This document shows positions 53,084 through 61,049 of a stretch of DNA of 64,000 nt, in pieces. The notes beneath the pieces are model-generated. The model was not told the DNA's origin. It did no database searches and saw nothing but the letters and a program-made list of their open reading frames with translations. Every line of letters starts with the position of its first letter. Position 1 is the first letter of the stretch. The translations under genes and the position numbers were made by a program. Source of the stretch: Candidatus Poribacteria bacterium (GTDB lineage: Bacteria; Poribacteria; WGA-4E; PCPOR2b); the NCBI GenBank assembly GCA_022822005.1, contig JAJECO010000077.1:46441-110440 (forward strand), read 5' to 3'.

Positions 53084-53704
53084 CTACGTTCCTGCCCAGA
53101 GTGCGCCCCGTTGCAAGAGTGTACCGAAGATTTCATGCTCGCATGCTTTGGCATCGTGTCCCAGTGCCAGATAAAACACTCGACCCTCTCCCCAACTCTT
53201 GGTCCATGCGACGGGGACCGCCTCACCCTGCCACAGTGCTGATGCGAGTACGTGGTTACGGGGATCGTAGTCAAGGATATACTGTTCATCAGTGACTACT
53301 GTTTCGTCGAGCCCTTCTGTGATTGGATGCTCGGTATCCACGATACTTACCTGATAATCCCGATAACGTGGGTGCGTGACAAAGTAGCCGCCGACCATCG
53401 ATCTGTATTCTGGACATTCCCGAAATGAATCTGCGGCCGAGTGCACCCCGACATAACCCTTACCCGAAGCTATATGATTTAGTAAGCCGTTCTTTTGTGC
53501 GTCCGTTATTTCGCCGATGGTGTAATAGAAAACAATCAGATCATACGGGTCAAGATTTGGAGCGACCAACGCATCCAAGTCCTCTTCTACCTTGGTAATC
53601 TCAAACTCATCCCGCTGCGACAGTACGTCAATTATTGCTCCGCTACACCCTTTCCAATCGTGGACGGCTCCCCCTGCAAAGACCAGTGTATTAATCTTAG
53701 CCAT
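53084..53704 (-). CDS. ThuA-like domain protein
   Basis: 206 residues of the ThuA family (type 1 glutamine-amidotransferase-like fold, PF06283). FAGGAVHDWKGCSGAIIDVL, YDLIVFYYTIGEITDAQKNGLLNHIASGKGYVGVHSAADSF, MVGGYFVTHPRYRDYQVSIVDTEHPITEGL and GRVFYLALGHD are the family's conserved blocks. It is linked to sugar use in other bacteria but is biochemically undefined. GAGGAGGAAGC precedes the ATG. It appears monocistronic; the 180-base gap to recX holds no gene I can see. Confidence 0.88.
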   Translation of the reverse strand: MAKINTLVFAGGAVHDWKGCSGAIIDVLSQRDEFEITKVEEDLDALVAPNLDPYDLIVFYYTIGEITDAQKNGLLNHIASGKGYVGVHSAADSFRECPEYRSMVGGYFVTHPRYRDYQVSIVDTEHPITEGLDETVVTDEQYILDYDPRNHVLASALWQGEAVPVAWTKSWGEGRVFYLALGHDAKACEHEIFGTLLQRGALWAGT

Positions 53705-53834
53705 TACGCTTCCTCCTCGTAGAATGTTGATAACTTATTCATTAACAATGATTACGATGTGAAAACTACAATGTGAATGTGAGTTTATAATATCATAAAT
53801 TGGTGAAAAACACAAGTTATCATTCTTGGAATGG

Positions 53835-53923
53835 TAGGGCTATTCAGTTTTCGGCTTTTTAACCATTTTGTTTGAAAAGGCACAACCGGGCGATCCGTCC
53901 TACAGTAAAACTAAATGCCCCTA
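53835..53923. mobile_element. MITE-like element, family 2, copy 1 (89 bases)
   Basis: TAGGGCTATTCAGTTTTC at the left end matches, inverted and with a few changes, GTAAAACTAAATGCCCCTA at the right end. A second copy with the same ends lies at 57343-57434. No target duplication is visible around this copy. Confidence 0.65.
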
Positions 53924-53995
53924 CGCTAACTTGGCTTTCGGATTGACAGAAATTAGGCATAGTGCTATCTTATCTTGTGGAGAGAGGTGGTCACG

Positions 53996-54364
53996 ATGGA
54001 ACTGTGGTTTAGGCGATCAATGTGGCTGTCGCTTCTATTTTTAATAGGCTGCGGAGCGAGTTATCAGTCTGGATCAGAGAGAGAGAGACCGATTACGAGG
54101 CACGCCAACTCGCACTTTGAACAGGGAAACATTGATCTTAAAGAGCAGAGGTATCACGAAGCGATTGAACACTACCGGCAGGCACTGTATTCAGATCCGG
54201 ATAATGCGATTATCCACGCAGCGCTCGGTTGGGCGTATTACAATGTGGGGATGTTGGACGCAGCGATTGCTGAAGGCGAAGCCGTTATGCGACTCGAGCC
54301 TGACAACCCTGATGTGGCGAAACTGATGGAGATACTCTATCAGGAACGGAAGCAGCACCGATGA
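53996..54364 (+). CDS. TPR-repeat lipoprotein
   Basis: 122 residues from ATG 53996, with GGAGAGAGG upstream; the in-frame TTG at 53975 is unlikely. A signal sequence MELWFRRSMWLSLLFLIGC ends in a lipobox, LIGC. Two TPR motifs follow: HFEQGNIDLKEQRYHEAIEHYRQALYSDPDNA and IIHAALGWAYYNVGMLDAAIAEGEAVMRLEPDNP. TPRs hold protein partners; related small lipoproteins act in envelope assembly. The convergent neighbour begins 41 bases on. Confidence 0.75.
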   Translation: MELWFRRSMWLSLLFLIGCGASYQSGSERERPITRHANSHFEQGNIDLKEQRYHEAIEHYRQALYSDPDNAIIHAALGWAYYNVGMLDAAIAEGEAVMRLEPDNPDVAKLMEILYQERKQHR

Positions 54365-54405
54365 AAAGGACAATTGGTTGATTCATCTATTCGTTAGCTA
54401 CGTTA

Positions 54406-55296
54406 TTAGGTCGTCAAGGTCTCGACAAAGTAATCCATAAACCGAGTCGCATCAACAGACACACAAACGGAAGCGTTTGGCTCACCCGCTACCGGCACAG
54501 TTGCGCCACGCAGGTGATCCGCCCTCGTTTCCACCTCAATCCGCATGTCGCGGATTTCGCACAAACTCGGATCAAGGAGAGTTGCTAACGCTAACGGATC
54601 ATGCAGGGTTGGTTGTGGTTCAGGGTTATTACCACCCCATAGATGGATAAGCTCATAACAGATCTGATTAATCGGACGATCGACTGCCCCTATCGCACTG
54701 ACCTGTTCGTAGCTCATGACGCATTTCGTTGTAACATCAAGCCCGACCATTGTGATCGGCACGCCGGTGCCGAACACGATGCGAGTTGCTTCAGGATCGC
54801 AGAGCGCATTCCATTCCGCTCGCACCCGGTCTGTCGCGCCACCCATCATGCAGATCTGCGTCTTTTGCGCTAAACGGGGCTCCAAAGTAAACGCGGCTGC
54901 GATATTGGTAAACGGACCGATGGGTACAAGTGTGATGTCTCCATCGCTTGCCATCACCGTTTCAATAATAAAATCTACCGCGCTCTCCGGTCTCGGTTCA
55001 ATTGACGGTTCTTGTCGCTTCAGGACATCCATCTGATGCGGTCGATGGGTTGCTACCACCTGTTTCCACTCTGGAATAGATTGGAGCAGCGTTTTACCGA
55101 TTCCGGCGTAAACAGGAATATCTGTGTTTCCCAACGCGTCCAGCACACAACATGCTAATTCTGCGCGCTGTTCAGTATTCCTAAAGACTGTTGTCACGCC
55201 GAGCAGCTCGAATTTACCACTCATAATTGCAAAAGCTAAAGCGAGGGCGTCGTCAATATCATCACCAATATCGGTATCAAGTATAATTTTCTGCAT
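54406..55296 (-). CDS. Inosine-uridine preferring nucleoside hydrolase
   Basis: 296 residues. The calcium-binding DTDIGDDIDDALAL motif near the N terminus, then VPIGPFTNIAAAFTLEPRLAQKTQICMMGGATD, NALCDPEATRIVF and the catalytic His in TLHDPLALATLL are diagnostic of the nucleoside hydrolase family. It cleaves ribonucleosides to base and ribose; whether purine- or pyrimidine-specific cannot be told. GTGGAGGAACG precedes the ATG. Immediately upstream, on its promoter side, lies a repeat element. Confidence 0.92.
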   Translation of the reverse strand: MQKIILDTDIGDDIDDALALAFAIMSGKFELLGVTTVFRNTEQRAELACCVLDALGNTDIPVYAGIGKTLLQSIPEWKQVVATHRPHQMDVLKRQEPSIEPRPESAVDFIIETVMASDGDITLVPIGPFTNIAAAFTLEPRLAQKTQICMMGGATDRVRAEWNALCDPEATRIVFGTGVPITMVGLDVTTKCVMSYEQVSAIGAVDRPINQICYELIHLWGGNNPEPQPTLHDPLALATLLDPSLCEIRDMRIEVETRADHLRGATVPVAGEPNASVCVSVDATRFMDYFVETLTT

Positions 55297-55759
55297 CGTT
55301 CCTCCACTATCCGCTAAATTATGTAGGAGTTACGCACTTCAGTTCGTAGTAGTGCATTTCATTGCATGTCCAGACGCCCCGATTTATCGGGGAGAGTCCG
55401 AGACTTGGATATGCCTATCCAAGCCGAGCCGGATTAGCAACTAGCAACTCAGGTTAATATTAGGAGCATTTTTAAGGTTATCTGCTGAACATGCAATGAA
55501 TCCCCGATAAATCCCTAATGAATCGGGACAGGCGGGATTAAGAAATGCGCTACTACAAACGGTGCTAAATCCGATTGAGAAATGTTTGAAAATTTCAGAG
55601 TTTTCAGAGTAAACACGGGAATTCAATGGAACCAAAAAAGGGGGAAACATAGGCTACGACTGCGTTCCGGGGGATTTGCACAGGAAGCACCTCGGAAGTT
55701 ACTCGGAACCCTACGTTACCATCTTAGGTGCTATACATGAAATAGTGATCTGCGTTACA

Positions 55760-55786
55760 TGTCACAAAATGTCACAAAATGTCACA
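55760..55786. repeat. Ten-base tandem repeat TGTCACAAAA
   Basis: TGTCACAAAA occurs twice followed by TGTCACA, inside the 55.3-56.4 kb element. Confidence 0.7.
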
Positions 55787-55924
55787 TATTTTGTATATTT
55801 TCGTAAATTTGGGTGGCAGGACGTTGATGAAAATTGCTTTGATTTTGATGGGAATGTAAGTGACACGGTATCTCCCGCTTGTTGTGATGATGTCAAGGTT
55901 AAAAGGAATTTGTTTGTTCGGATG

Positions 55925-55966
55925 TCACATATCCTCACGTATTTATCACATATCCTCACATATTTT
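55925..55966. repeat. 21-base direct repeat (two copies)
   Basis: TCACATATCCTCACGTATTT and TCACATATCCTCACATATTT are adjacent with a period of 21 bases. Confidence 0.7.
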
Positions 55967-56119
55967 TTAACTGAGTGTGCGTTTTTGTGCGTTTTAGTGA
56001 GGTGGCGTGTCTATGAGGAACGGAGAGACCACGAGCGAGGTCGGGTTTCTGTAGGTCGATTTTCCAAAATTGATGTTTCAGCGTCGACATTATGAATATA
56101 GACCTACAATCTACCATTG

Positions 56120-56230
56120 ATTCAACCTGTATGGTTTGGGTTTTCCAACCCACATTGTTCGATGGGCGAGGTCCCCTCGCCCCTACGATTACAGACAGCT
56201 TTACAAATGTCAACATGCCCTAATAACTCT
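56120..56230. repeat. Dispersed repeat R2, copy 1
   Basis: This stretch, with gggcgagg...cctcgcc..tacgatt and agctttacaaatgtcaaca.gccct...ataactc, matches 60699-60808. The arms GGGCGAGG and CCTCGCC can pair. Confidence 0.65.
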
Positions 56231-56524
56231 CCGGTCAACATGTGACTATTATTTTAACATATCGGAATAGCATATTGCAAACAAAATATCAGTCATTCTG
56301 TTAGGATTTGGGCGGTTGAAGGCTCAAACCCCTCAATGATGAAGCATTGAATACAACACCTCACTGTTCAACTGCGTAACTCCTATTATGAAAGGTTTTG
56401 TTACCGTGGACGCTTCAGTAATTGTGAAGCGTCTATCAGAAATCGATCCAATAGACCAGAAATAACTGTTCTATTTGCTTCGAGATTCCATAACCAGATA
56501 ACCAACAAGAAAAGGAAAATTGCT

Positions 56525-57328
56525 ATGAAGATTGGTGCTTCGACAATACTGCATCGTGACCGACCCTTGAGTTGGACACTCTTCCGTGAATTCCAGCAAG
56601 CAGGCATAGAATCGCTGGAATTGACGGACTATCACCCGGATTTTTCGTACACGGATCTTGAGTCATTCACAGCGCTGCATTTAGCGATGGAAGATCTCTC
56701 GTTACATCTCAACTCGCTTCACATACATCTGGAGATATTCGATGATTATGATCTGGCAACGCTTGACACTGCACAGCGGGATAAAACGCTTATCGCCTAT
56801 CGTCAGGCAGTTGATGCAATGGAGCTGTTAGGCGGTGGTATCCTCGTGACGCATCATATCCAGATCCCTGAACCTGATGAACCGCTCCACACAGAAAAGC
56901 GTACGGCATTTCTGGATAACCTTAACACGGTTGCAGAATACGCAGCCCCCAGAGAGGTCTCCTTTGCTATTGAGAACGTGCCGCGTGGCTATACCCGTGA
57001 ACCCACACGCCTCGTCGGACTTATGGACGATCTGGATGCTCCGAATGTGGGTGTCGTTATTGACACAGGACATCGCAATATCGGGGGTGATCCGGCGGAG
57101 GCATTACGGACCATCGGTGGGCATCTGATTACTTTACATCTACACGACAATCACGGTGAGCGGGACGAACATCTTCTACCCGGACGCGGAAATGTCGACT
57201 GGACCGGTGTCGTAGGAGCGTTAGATGAGATTGAATATCCTGGGGTATTCATGTACGAACTCAGTCGCCCGGAAGACTTGGCGCAAATCCGCTCAAACGC
57301 AGAAGCACTCTTAAAACGTGAGGCGTGA
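56525..57328 (+). CDS. Sugar phosphate isomerase/epimerase (xylose isomerase-like TIM barrel)
   Basis: 267 residues. Hallmarks are MKIGASTILHRD at the start, FAIENVPRGYTREPTRLVGLMDDL, VGVVIDTGHRN, LITLHLHDNHGERDEHLLPGRGNVDW and GVFMYELSR, covering the metal ligands (Glu in IENVP, Asp and His in DTGH, His in HLHDN, Glu in YELS). The substrate is a sugar or sugar phosphate not readable here. AAAGGAAAA precedes the ATG. The last codons, KREA-stop, derive from a cgtga-type repeat also found at the end of the amidase gene. Confidence 0.87.
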   Translation: MKIGASTILHRDRPLSWTLFREFQQAGIESLELTDYHPDFSYTDLESFTALHLAMEDLSLHLNSLHIHLEIFDDYDLATLDTAQRDKTLIAYRQAVDAMELLGGGILVTHHIQIPEPDEPLHTEKRTAFLDNLNTVAEYAAPREVSFAIENVPRGYTREPTRLVGLMDDLDAPNVGVVIDTGHRNIGGDPAEALRTIGGHLITLHLHDNHGERDEHLLPGRGNVDWTGVVGALDEIEYPGVFMYELSRPEDLAQIRSNAEALLKREA

Positions 57329-57342
57329 TTCGGGGGAGGGTT

Positions 57343-57434
57343 TAGGGCTATTCAGTTTTCGGAGTCAGGAAGTCGCTCCTGGAGCGAGGTGTCGGGATTG
57401 GGAAATTCCTCCTACAGAAAACTAAATGACCCTA
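57343..57434. mobile_element. MITE-like element, family 2, copy 2 (92 bases)
   Basis: Inverted ends TAGGGCTATTCAGTTTTC and GAAAACTAAATGACCCTA are flanked by a perfect seven-base duplication, GAGGGTT (57336-57342 and 57435-57441). The interior, with gtcgctcctggagcgag, has hairpin potential. It lies 15 bases past the isomerase gene. Confidence 0.85.
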
Positions 57435-57506
57435 GAGGGTTGCCCATTCATCCTTGACTGATAGACTGACAGTTGATACAATTCGCTCTGTTCAAAGGGG
57501 GTTCAC

Positions 57507-57686
57507 ATGAACACCGATGATGCTCGATTCACCGATACCTACGCTAGCTTGAGCAAGGAGGTTCGAGATAACTTCAACAGCTTGAGCAAAGACATTTGGG
57601 ATAATTTCAAGTGGGTGGTCATACTGATGATTCCGGTTTGGTTTGGTATACTTGCTGCCATCGCCGTTGAATTGATTAAGGGATAG
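57507..57686 (+). CDS. Small single-span membrane protein (59 residues)
   Basis: An ATG at 57507 behind AAAGGGGG opens 59 codons ending TAG. The N-terminal soluble part holds a duplicated motif (ASLSKEVRDNF and NSLSKDIWDNF), followed by one helix, WVVILMIPVWFGILAAIAVELI. This resembles short phage- or coiled-coil-type membrane anchors. It lies 11 bases before the amidase gene and is probably co-transcribed. Family unknown. Confidence 0.6.
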   Translation: MNTDDARFTDTYASLSKEVRDNFNSLSKDIWDNFKWVVILMIPVWFGILAAIAVELIKG

Positions 57687-57697
57687 CGGAGGTCTCA

Positions 57698-59131
57698 ATG
57701 GACGATATACTTCACGCATCAATCGCTCAAATCGCGGCGCAGATCCGCAAAGGAGAGATCTCTCCTGTCGAATTGATTGAAGGGACGCTTGGGGCAATTG
57801 ACCGGTATGAGCCACAGCTAAACGCCTTCATCACAGTGTTCCATGAGGAGAGCCTCGAAAGGGCGCGGGAGGCGGAGGCGGAGATAAGAAATGGGAAAGA
57901 TCTCGGTCCGCTGCACGGAATGCCAATTGCCCTCAAAGATATAATCTACGTTCAAGGTACGCACAGCACAGCCGGTTCAAACTTCTTTTCGGAAGAATCA
58001 CCACAGTTCGACGCAGCGTTAGTCTCCAAGCTGAGAGATGCTGGAGCCAACATCATCGGTAAAACAAACCTCCATGAATTTGCTTTCGGTGTGACAACAG
58101 AGAATCCCCACTTTGGGGCGACTGCTAACCCGTGGGACACCGCGCGGGTGCCGGGTGGATCGAGCGGCGGTTCAGCGGCAGCGGTTGTTGCAGGATGCTG
58201 TGCCGGTGCACTGGGCAGCGATACGGGTGGGTCAATCCGTATCCCTGCGGCGGTGTGCGGCCACGTGGGCTTAAAACCGACCTTCGGACGTGTCAGCGTT
58301 TACGGTGTACTTGAACTCGCACAATCTCTTGATACTGTCGGTCCGATGTGCCGCTATGTCCACGATGTCGCACTGATGATGAACACCTTGGCGGGCTACG
58401 ATCCCCGCGATGTACATAGCGAAAATCAGCCGGTGCTGGACTACACTGAGGGATTAGATCAACCTATCCGTGGACGTAGGGCAGGGATTCCGAAACAGCA
58501 TTTCTTTGATAACGTTGACCCGGAAGTTGAGCGACTTGTCCGTGAAGCGATTAAAGTCTTGGAGGAATTGGGAGTAGATATCGTTGAACTCGACCTACCT
58601 TCTGCGGAAGCGGGGCACGAGGTGACGTTGACACTTTTAATGGCGGAAGCAGGGCAATTTCATCAGGAACGTCTCGCAACACATCGAGAGGATTATGGCG
58701 TAGATGTGCGTGAATTGCTTGAAGATGGGTTGGCATTATCGGCGACGGACTATGTGAAGGCGGTTCGTGTGCGGGAAGTCGCCAGACGCGAATTTTCCCA
58801 AGCGTTTGAAGCGGTTGACTGCATTTTATCACCGACCGCCCCTGTTCCGGCTCCCCTTCGGAGCACACACGATTTGTCCGGCGGCAGCGAATCCAACCGC
58901 ATTCGTCCACGATTGACACGGAACACGCGTCTGATTAATCTGCTCGGTTTGCCGTCAATCTCCGTGCCGTGTGGTTTTGCACAGGTTGGAAGCTCCGATA
59001 GCGATGAAGGTCTGCCCGTCGGCCTACAGATATCGGGTCCATGGTGGTCAGAAAAAACGCTCCTTCACATCGCTCACGCCTATGAACGTGCCACATCTTG
59101 GCATACCGTAAACGTGAAACGTGAAGCGTGA
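57698..59131 (+). CDS. Amidase signature family enzyme (GatA-like)
   Basis: 477 residues. The Ser-cisSer-Lys triad is complete: Lys in GMPIALKDIIYV, the cis-Ser in GSDTGGSIRIPAAVCG, and the nucleophile region PGGSSGGSAAAVVAGCCAGALGSD. It is close in form to GatA of the tRNA amidotransferase, but no gatB or gatC is adjacent, so a free amidase is as likely. It hydrolyses an amide to acid and ammonia. GCGGAGG precedes the ATG. The C terminus (NVKREA) is encoded inside a CGTGAAA tandem repeat, so the last few residues are repeat-derived. Confidence 0.88.
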   Translation: MDDILHASIAQIAAQIRKGEISPVELIEGTLGAIDRYEPQLNAFITVFHEESLERAREAEAEIRNGKDLGPLHGMPIALKDIIYVQGTHSTAGSNFFSEESPQFDAALVSKLRDAGANIIGKTNLHEFAFGVTTENPHFGATANPWDTARVPGGSSGGSAAAVVAGCCAGALGSDTGGSIRIPAAVCGHVGLKPTFGRVSVYGVLELAQSLDTVGPMCRYVHDVALMMNTLAGYDPRDVHSENQPVLDYTEGLDQPIRGRRAGIPKQHFFDNVDPEVERLVREAIKVLEELGVDIVELDLPSAEAGHEVTLTLLMAEAGQFHQERLATHREDYGVDVRELLEDGLALSATDYVKAVRVREVARREFSQAFEAVDCILSPTAPVPAPLRSTHDLSGGSESNRIRPRLTRNTRLINLLGLPSISVPCGFAQVGSSDSDEGLPVGLQISGPWWSEKTLLHIAHAYERATSWHTVNVKREA

Positions 59132-59140
59132 AACGTGAAA
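59109..59140. repeat. CGTGAAA tandem heptamers overlapping the amidase stop
   Basis: Four heptamer units (cgtgaaa, cgtgaag, cgtgaaa, cgtgaaa) run across the amidase stop codon at 59129-59131. Confidence 0.75.
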
Positions 59141-59295
59141 GGTTTGCAGCGGAATACAGCTCAGAGCTTTGATGGACGAACTGGGCATAGGAAAAAGCGA
59201 TGAGGTTTTCTGAACGTCCTTCGCCTCAATTGAGACGAGAAGTTGTCTATAGGTAGTAACTTGCATTGTTCTTTTCCCTTATGTTAAGAAATAGT

Positions 59296-59577
59296 GCAAG
59301 TTGCTAGTTGTTTTTTGGGATTGGTAGATGTTAATTTTTGTAGGGAACGCAGATCTGTGTTCCCTACGACCCCCTTTTCCAAACCAACTAAAGCATGAAA
59401 GATGGGTTCGGTGATTCACCGTGCCATACACATTGCGCTCCGCTGGAGCGCGAGAATCAGAGGCATCGATATTCTATAGACATATCGCTCCTTTGGAGCG
59501 AAAGACAAAGGACCTAGCTGGTCGGGGAGACCTCGCCCTGACAAAAAACCGATAGATTTTCAATACTAGCAACTTGC
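59296..59577. mobile_element. MITE-like element, family 3 (282 bases), nested
   Basis: Perfect 13-base inverted ends, GCAAGTTGCTAGT and ACTAGCAACTTGC, are flanked by a perfect 13-base direct repeat GTTAAGAAATAGT (59283-59295 and 59578-59590). The interior holds hairpins such as GTAGGGAAC...GTTCCCTAC and GCGCTCC...GGAGCGC, and no reading frame. It was inserted into the left arm of the element at 59578-59716. The whole 59132-59834 stretch has no gene I can support. Confidence 0.85.
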
Positions 59578-59716
59578 GTTAAGAAATAGTGCAACAGAAA
59601 CCGAGTTTTTTAACCCCCCTGCGAAGGGGGAAAAGACAAGGGCCCCCTTCGCTGCCCCCCTTGTCAGGGGGGTCAAACTCGGTTTCTCTTTCCGTTGTGC
59701 ACTGTCTTTTTTTAAG
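59578..59716. mobile_element. MITE-like element, family 4
   Basis: Long imperfect inverted arms: AGTGCAACAGAAACCGAG at the left and CTCGGTTTCTCTTTCCGTTG with TGCACT at the right, continuing to ttaaga/tttttttaa. The centre has C-rich and G-rich runs (aacccccctgcgaaggggg; ccccccttgtcagggggg) that fold back and recall the 33.99 and 62.8 kb repeats. Confidence 0.65.
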
Positions 59717-59834
59717 TCCCGTAGGTTAGGTTTCCTAACCCCACTACACTAATGAATAAATGGTTTTCACGTTTCACACTTTTTACGGTTTGCACTTTCT
59801 TTTTATATAAGCAATTCTTGCTAAGGAGACAAAC

Positions 59835-60518
59835 ATGTGTGGACGATTCACGTTGAGAACGGACCCTGAAACTTTGACAGAAACCTTTCCCGGCTTCACA
59901 ACCCCTGCCCCTGATGAAATGGCTCCCCGCTACAACATTACTCCCTCTCAGGCTGTTCCTGTTGTGCCAAACAACGGCGACAAGACGGTCGAATTCTTCA
60001 AGTGGGGGCTTATTCCGTCCTGGGCAAAAGATCCCAAAATCGGGAATCGGATGATTAATGCTCGCGCCGAAACCGTGGCGGAGAAACCGTCGTTTCGGAC
60101 CGCCTATAAGCGACGCCGCTGCCTCATCCTCTCGGATGGGTACTACGAATGGCGAAGTGATCCCGGAAGCAAAACCAAGACCCCAATCTATATTCGGCTC
60201 AAATCTGAGAAACCGTTTGCGTTCGCAGGGTTATGGGAGGCGTGGTCTCCGAATATAGATGACGATCCGCTTCTCTCCTGCACAATCATCACGACCTCAC
60301 CGAACTCATTCTTGGAAACTATACATCACCGGATGCCGGTTATTCTTGAATCCGACGACTACGACCGGTGGTTAGACCCAAGTGAGCAAACCCCCAAGCA
60401 GTTAGACGGACTCCTCAAGCCGTACCCCGGCGAAGAGATGATGGCTTACCCGGTATCGCGTTTTGTCAATCGTCCCAGTAATGATTCCCCGGAGTGCATC
60501 GTACCGGCAGACGGGTAA
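59835..60518 (+). CDS. yedK: SRAP family protein (YedK/HMCES)
   Basis: 227 residues starting MCGRFTLR, so Cys2 becomes the N-terminal nucleophile that crosslinks to abasic sites in single-stranded DNA. The other SRAP blocks are present: RYNITPSQAVPVV, KWGLIPSWAKDP, NARAETVAEKPSFR, GYYEWRSD and ETIHHRMPVIL, where the last His is the active-site acid. It protects abasic DNA during replication. CTAAGGAGAC precedes the ATG. No SOS box is evident. Confidence 0.95.
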   Translation: MCGRFTLRTDPETLTETFPGFTTPAPDEMAPRYNITPSQAVPVVPNNGDKTVEFFKWGLIPSWAKDPKIGNRMINARAETVAEKPSFRTAYKRRRCLILSDGYYEWRSDPGSKTKTPIYIRLKSEKPFAFAGLWEAWSPNIDDDPLLSCTIITTSPNSFLETIHHRMPVILESDDYDRWLDPSEQTPKQLDGLLKPYPGEEMMAYPVSRFVNRPSNDSPECIVPADG

Positions 60519-60698
60519 AGATGGGAAAACGGGAAAACCAGAAAACGAGAAAGCGGGAAGACGAGCAGCCGATTTGCAATCGCAGAACATTCAGCGTAGG
60601 TTGGGTTGAACGGTCAAACGCACGTCGTTATCAAGAACAATAAACGGATGTTTTTTAACAACATCGTTTTGTAAATAGATATAGTAAAACCCAACTCC

Positions 60699-60808
60699 TT
60701 TCAGCTTGTATGGTTGGCAGGGGCATCTCCCGTTGGAAGACGGGCGAGGGAACCTCGCCAATACGATTGCAGATAGCTTTACAAATGTCAACACGCCCTA
60801 GATAACTC
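60699..60808. repeat. Dispersed repeat R2, copy 2
   Basis: Matches 56120-56230 with about the same length: gggcgaggg.acctcgcc, tacgattgcaga, agctttacaaatgtcaaca and gccct.gataactc. It is followed directly by the palindrome at 60809. The rest of 60519-60698 contains A/G-rich near-repeats (gggaaaac) and no gene. Confidence 0.65.
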
Positions 60809-60832
60809 GTAGGTCGAGATTCATATCTCGAC
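60809..60832. repeat. Palindromic repeat, copy 1
   Basis: GTCGAGATTCATATCTCGAC preceded by GTAG: an eight-pair stem with a TCAT loop. An identical 24-base copy lies at 63015-63038. Confidence 0.8.
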
Positions 60833-60844
60833 TTCATAATAGAT

Positions 60845-61018
60845 AGGAGTTACGCACTTCAGTTCGTAGTAGCGCAATTCATTGCGCGTCCGGACGGGCG
60901 ATAAATCGCCCTACTACAAACCTAAGCCCTAACCGTAGTTGTCCAACTCATCAAGTGTCAGTGTGCGGTGATAAATCATCGAACTACGAGGGGTTGAACG
61001 TTCAACTGCGTGAGTCCT
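60845..61018. mobile_element. MITE-like element, family 1 (174 bases)
   Basis: Ends AGGAGTTACGCA and TGCGTGAGTCCT are inverted with two mismatches, flanked by a perfect seven-base duplication AATAGAT (60838-60844 and 61019-61025). The interior has hairpins (cgtccggacg; gggcgataaatcgccc) and no coding capacity. It ends 31 bases before the type I methylase start. Confidence 0.88.
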
Positions 61019-61049
61019 AATAGATTCAACTGCACGAAAAGGAAATAAA

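Larger units (their letters stand above)
55325..56384. mobile_element. Composite repeat element with MITE-1-type ends (about 1.06 kb)
   Basis: Both ends match the 174-base MITE at 60845: AGGAGTTACGCA at the left and TGCGTAACTCCT at the right. The flanks ATTATG-T and ATTATG-A form a six-base target duplication. The left 40 bases (cagttcgtagtag.gca.ttcattgc) match the MITE as well. The interior has an inverted copy of that segment near 55550, 21-base direct repeats and a copy of repeat R2. Frames such as 55676-56095 show no recognisable protein. No gene is supported in the stretch 55297-56524. Confidence 0.7.

Noticed and set aside
55676..56095. 139-residue open frame inside the 55.3-56.4 kb element
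   Set aside because: No ribosome-binding site or recognisable domain, and it spans tandem repeats (TGTCACAAAA and 21-base units) whose translation is repetitive. Treated as repeat-derived.
55325..56384. CRISPR array, considered because of the repeated TCACATATCCTCAC and TGTCACAAAA units
   Set aside because: The repeats are adjacent with no unique spacers of constant length, and no cas genes are in the window.
59604..59700. Rho-independent terminator of the amidase gene
   Set aside because: The C/G-rich hairpins are nearly 500 bases past the stop and belong to a longer inverted-end element.
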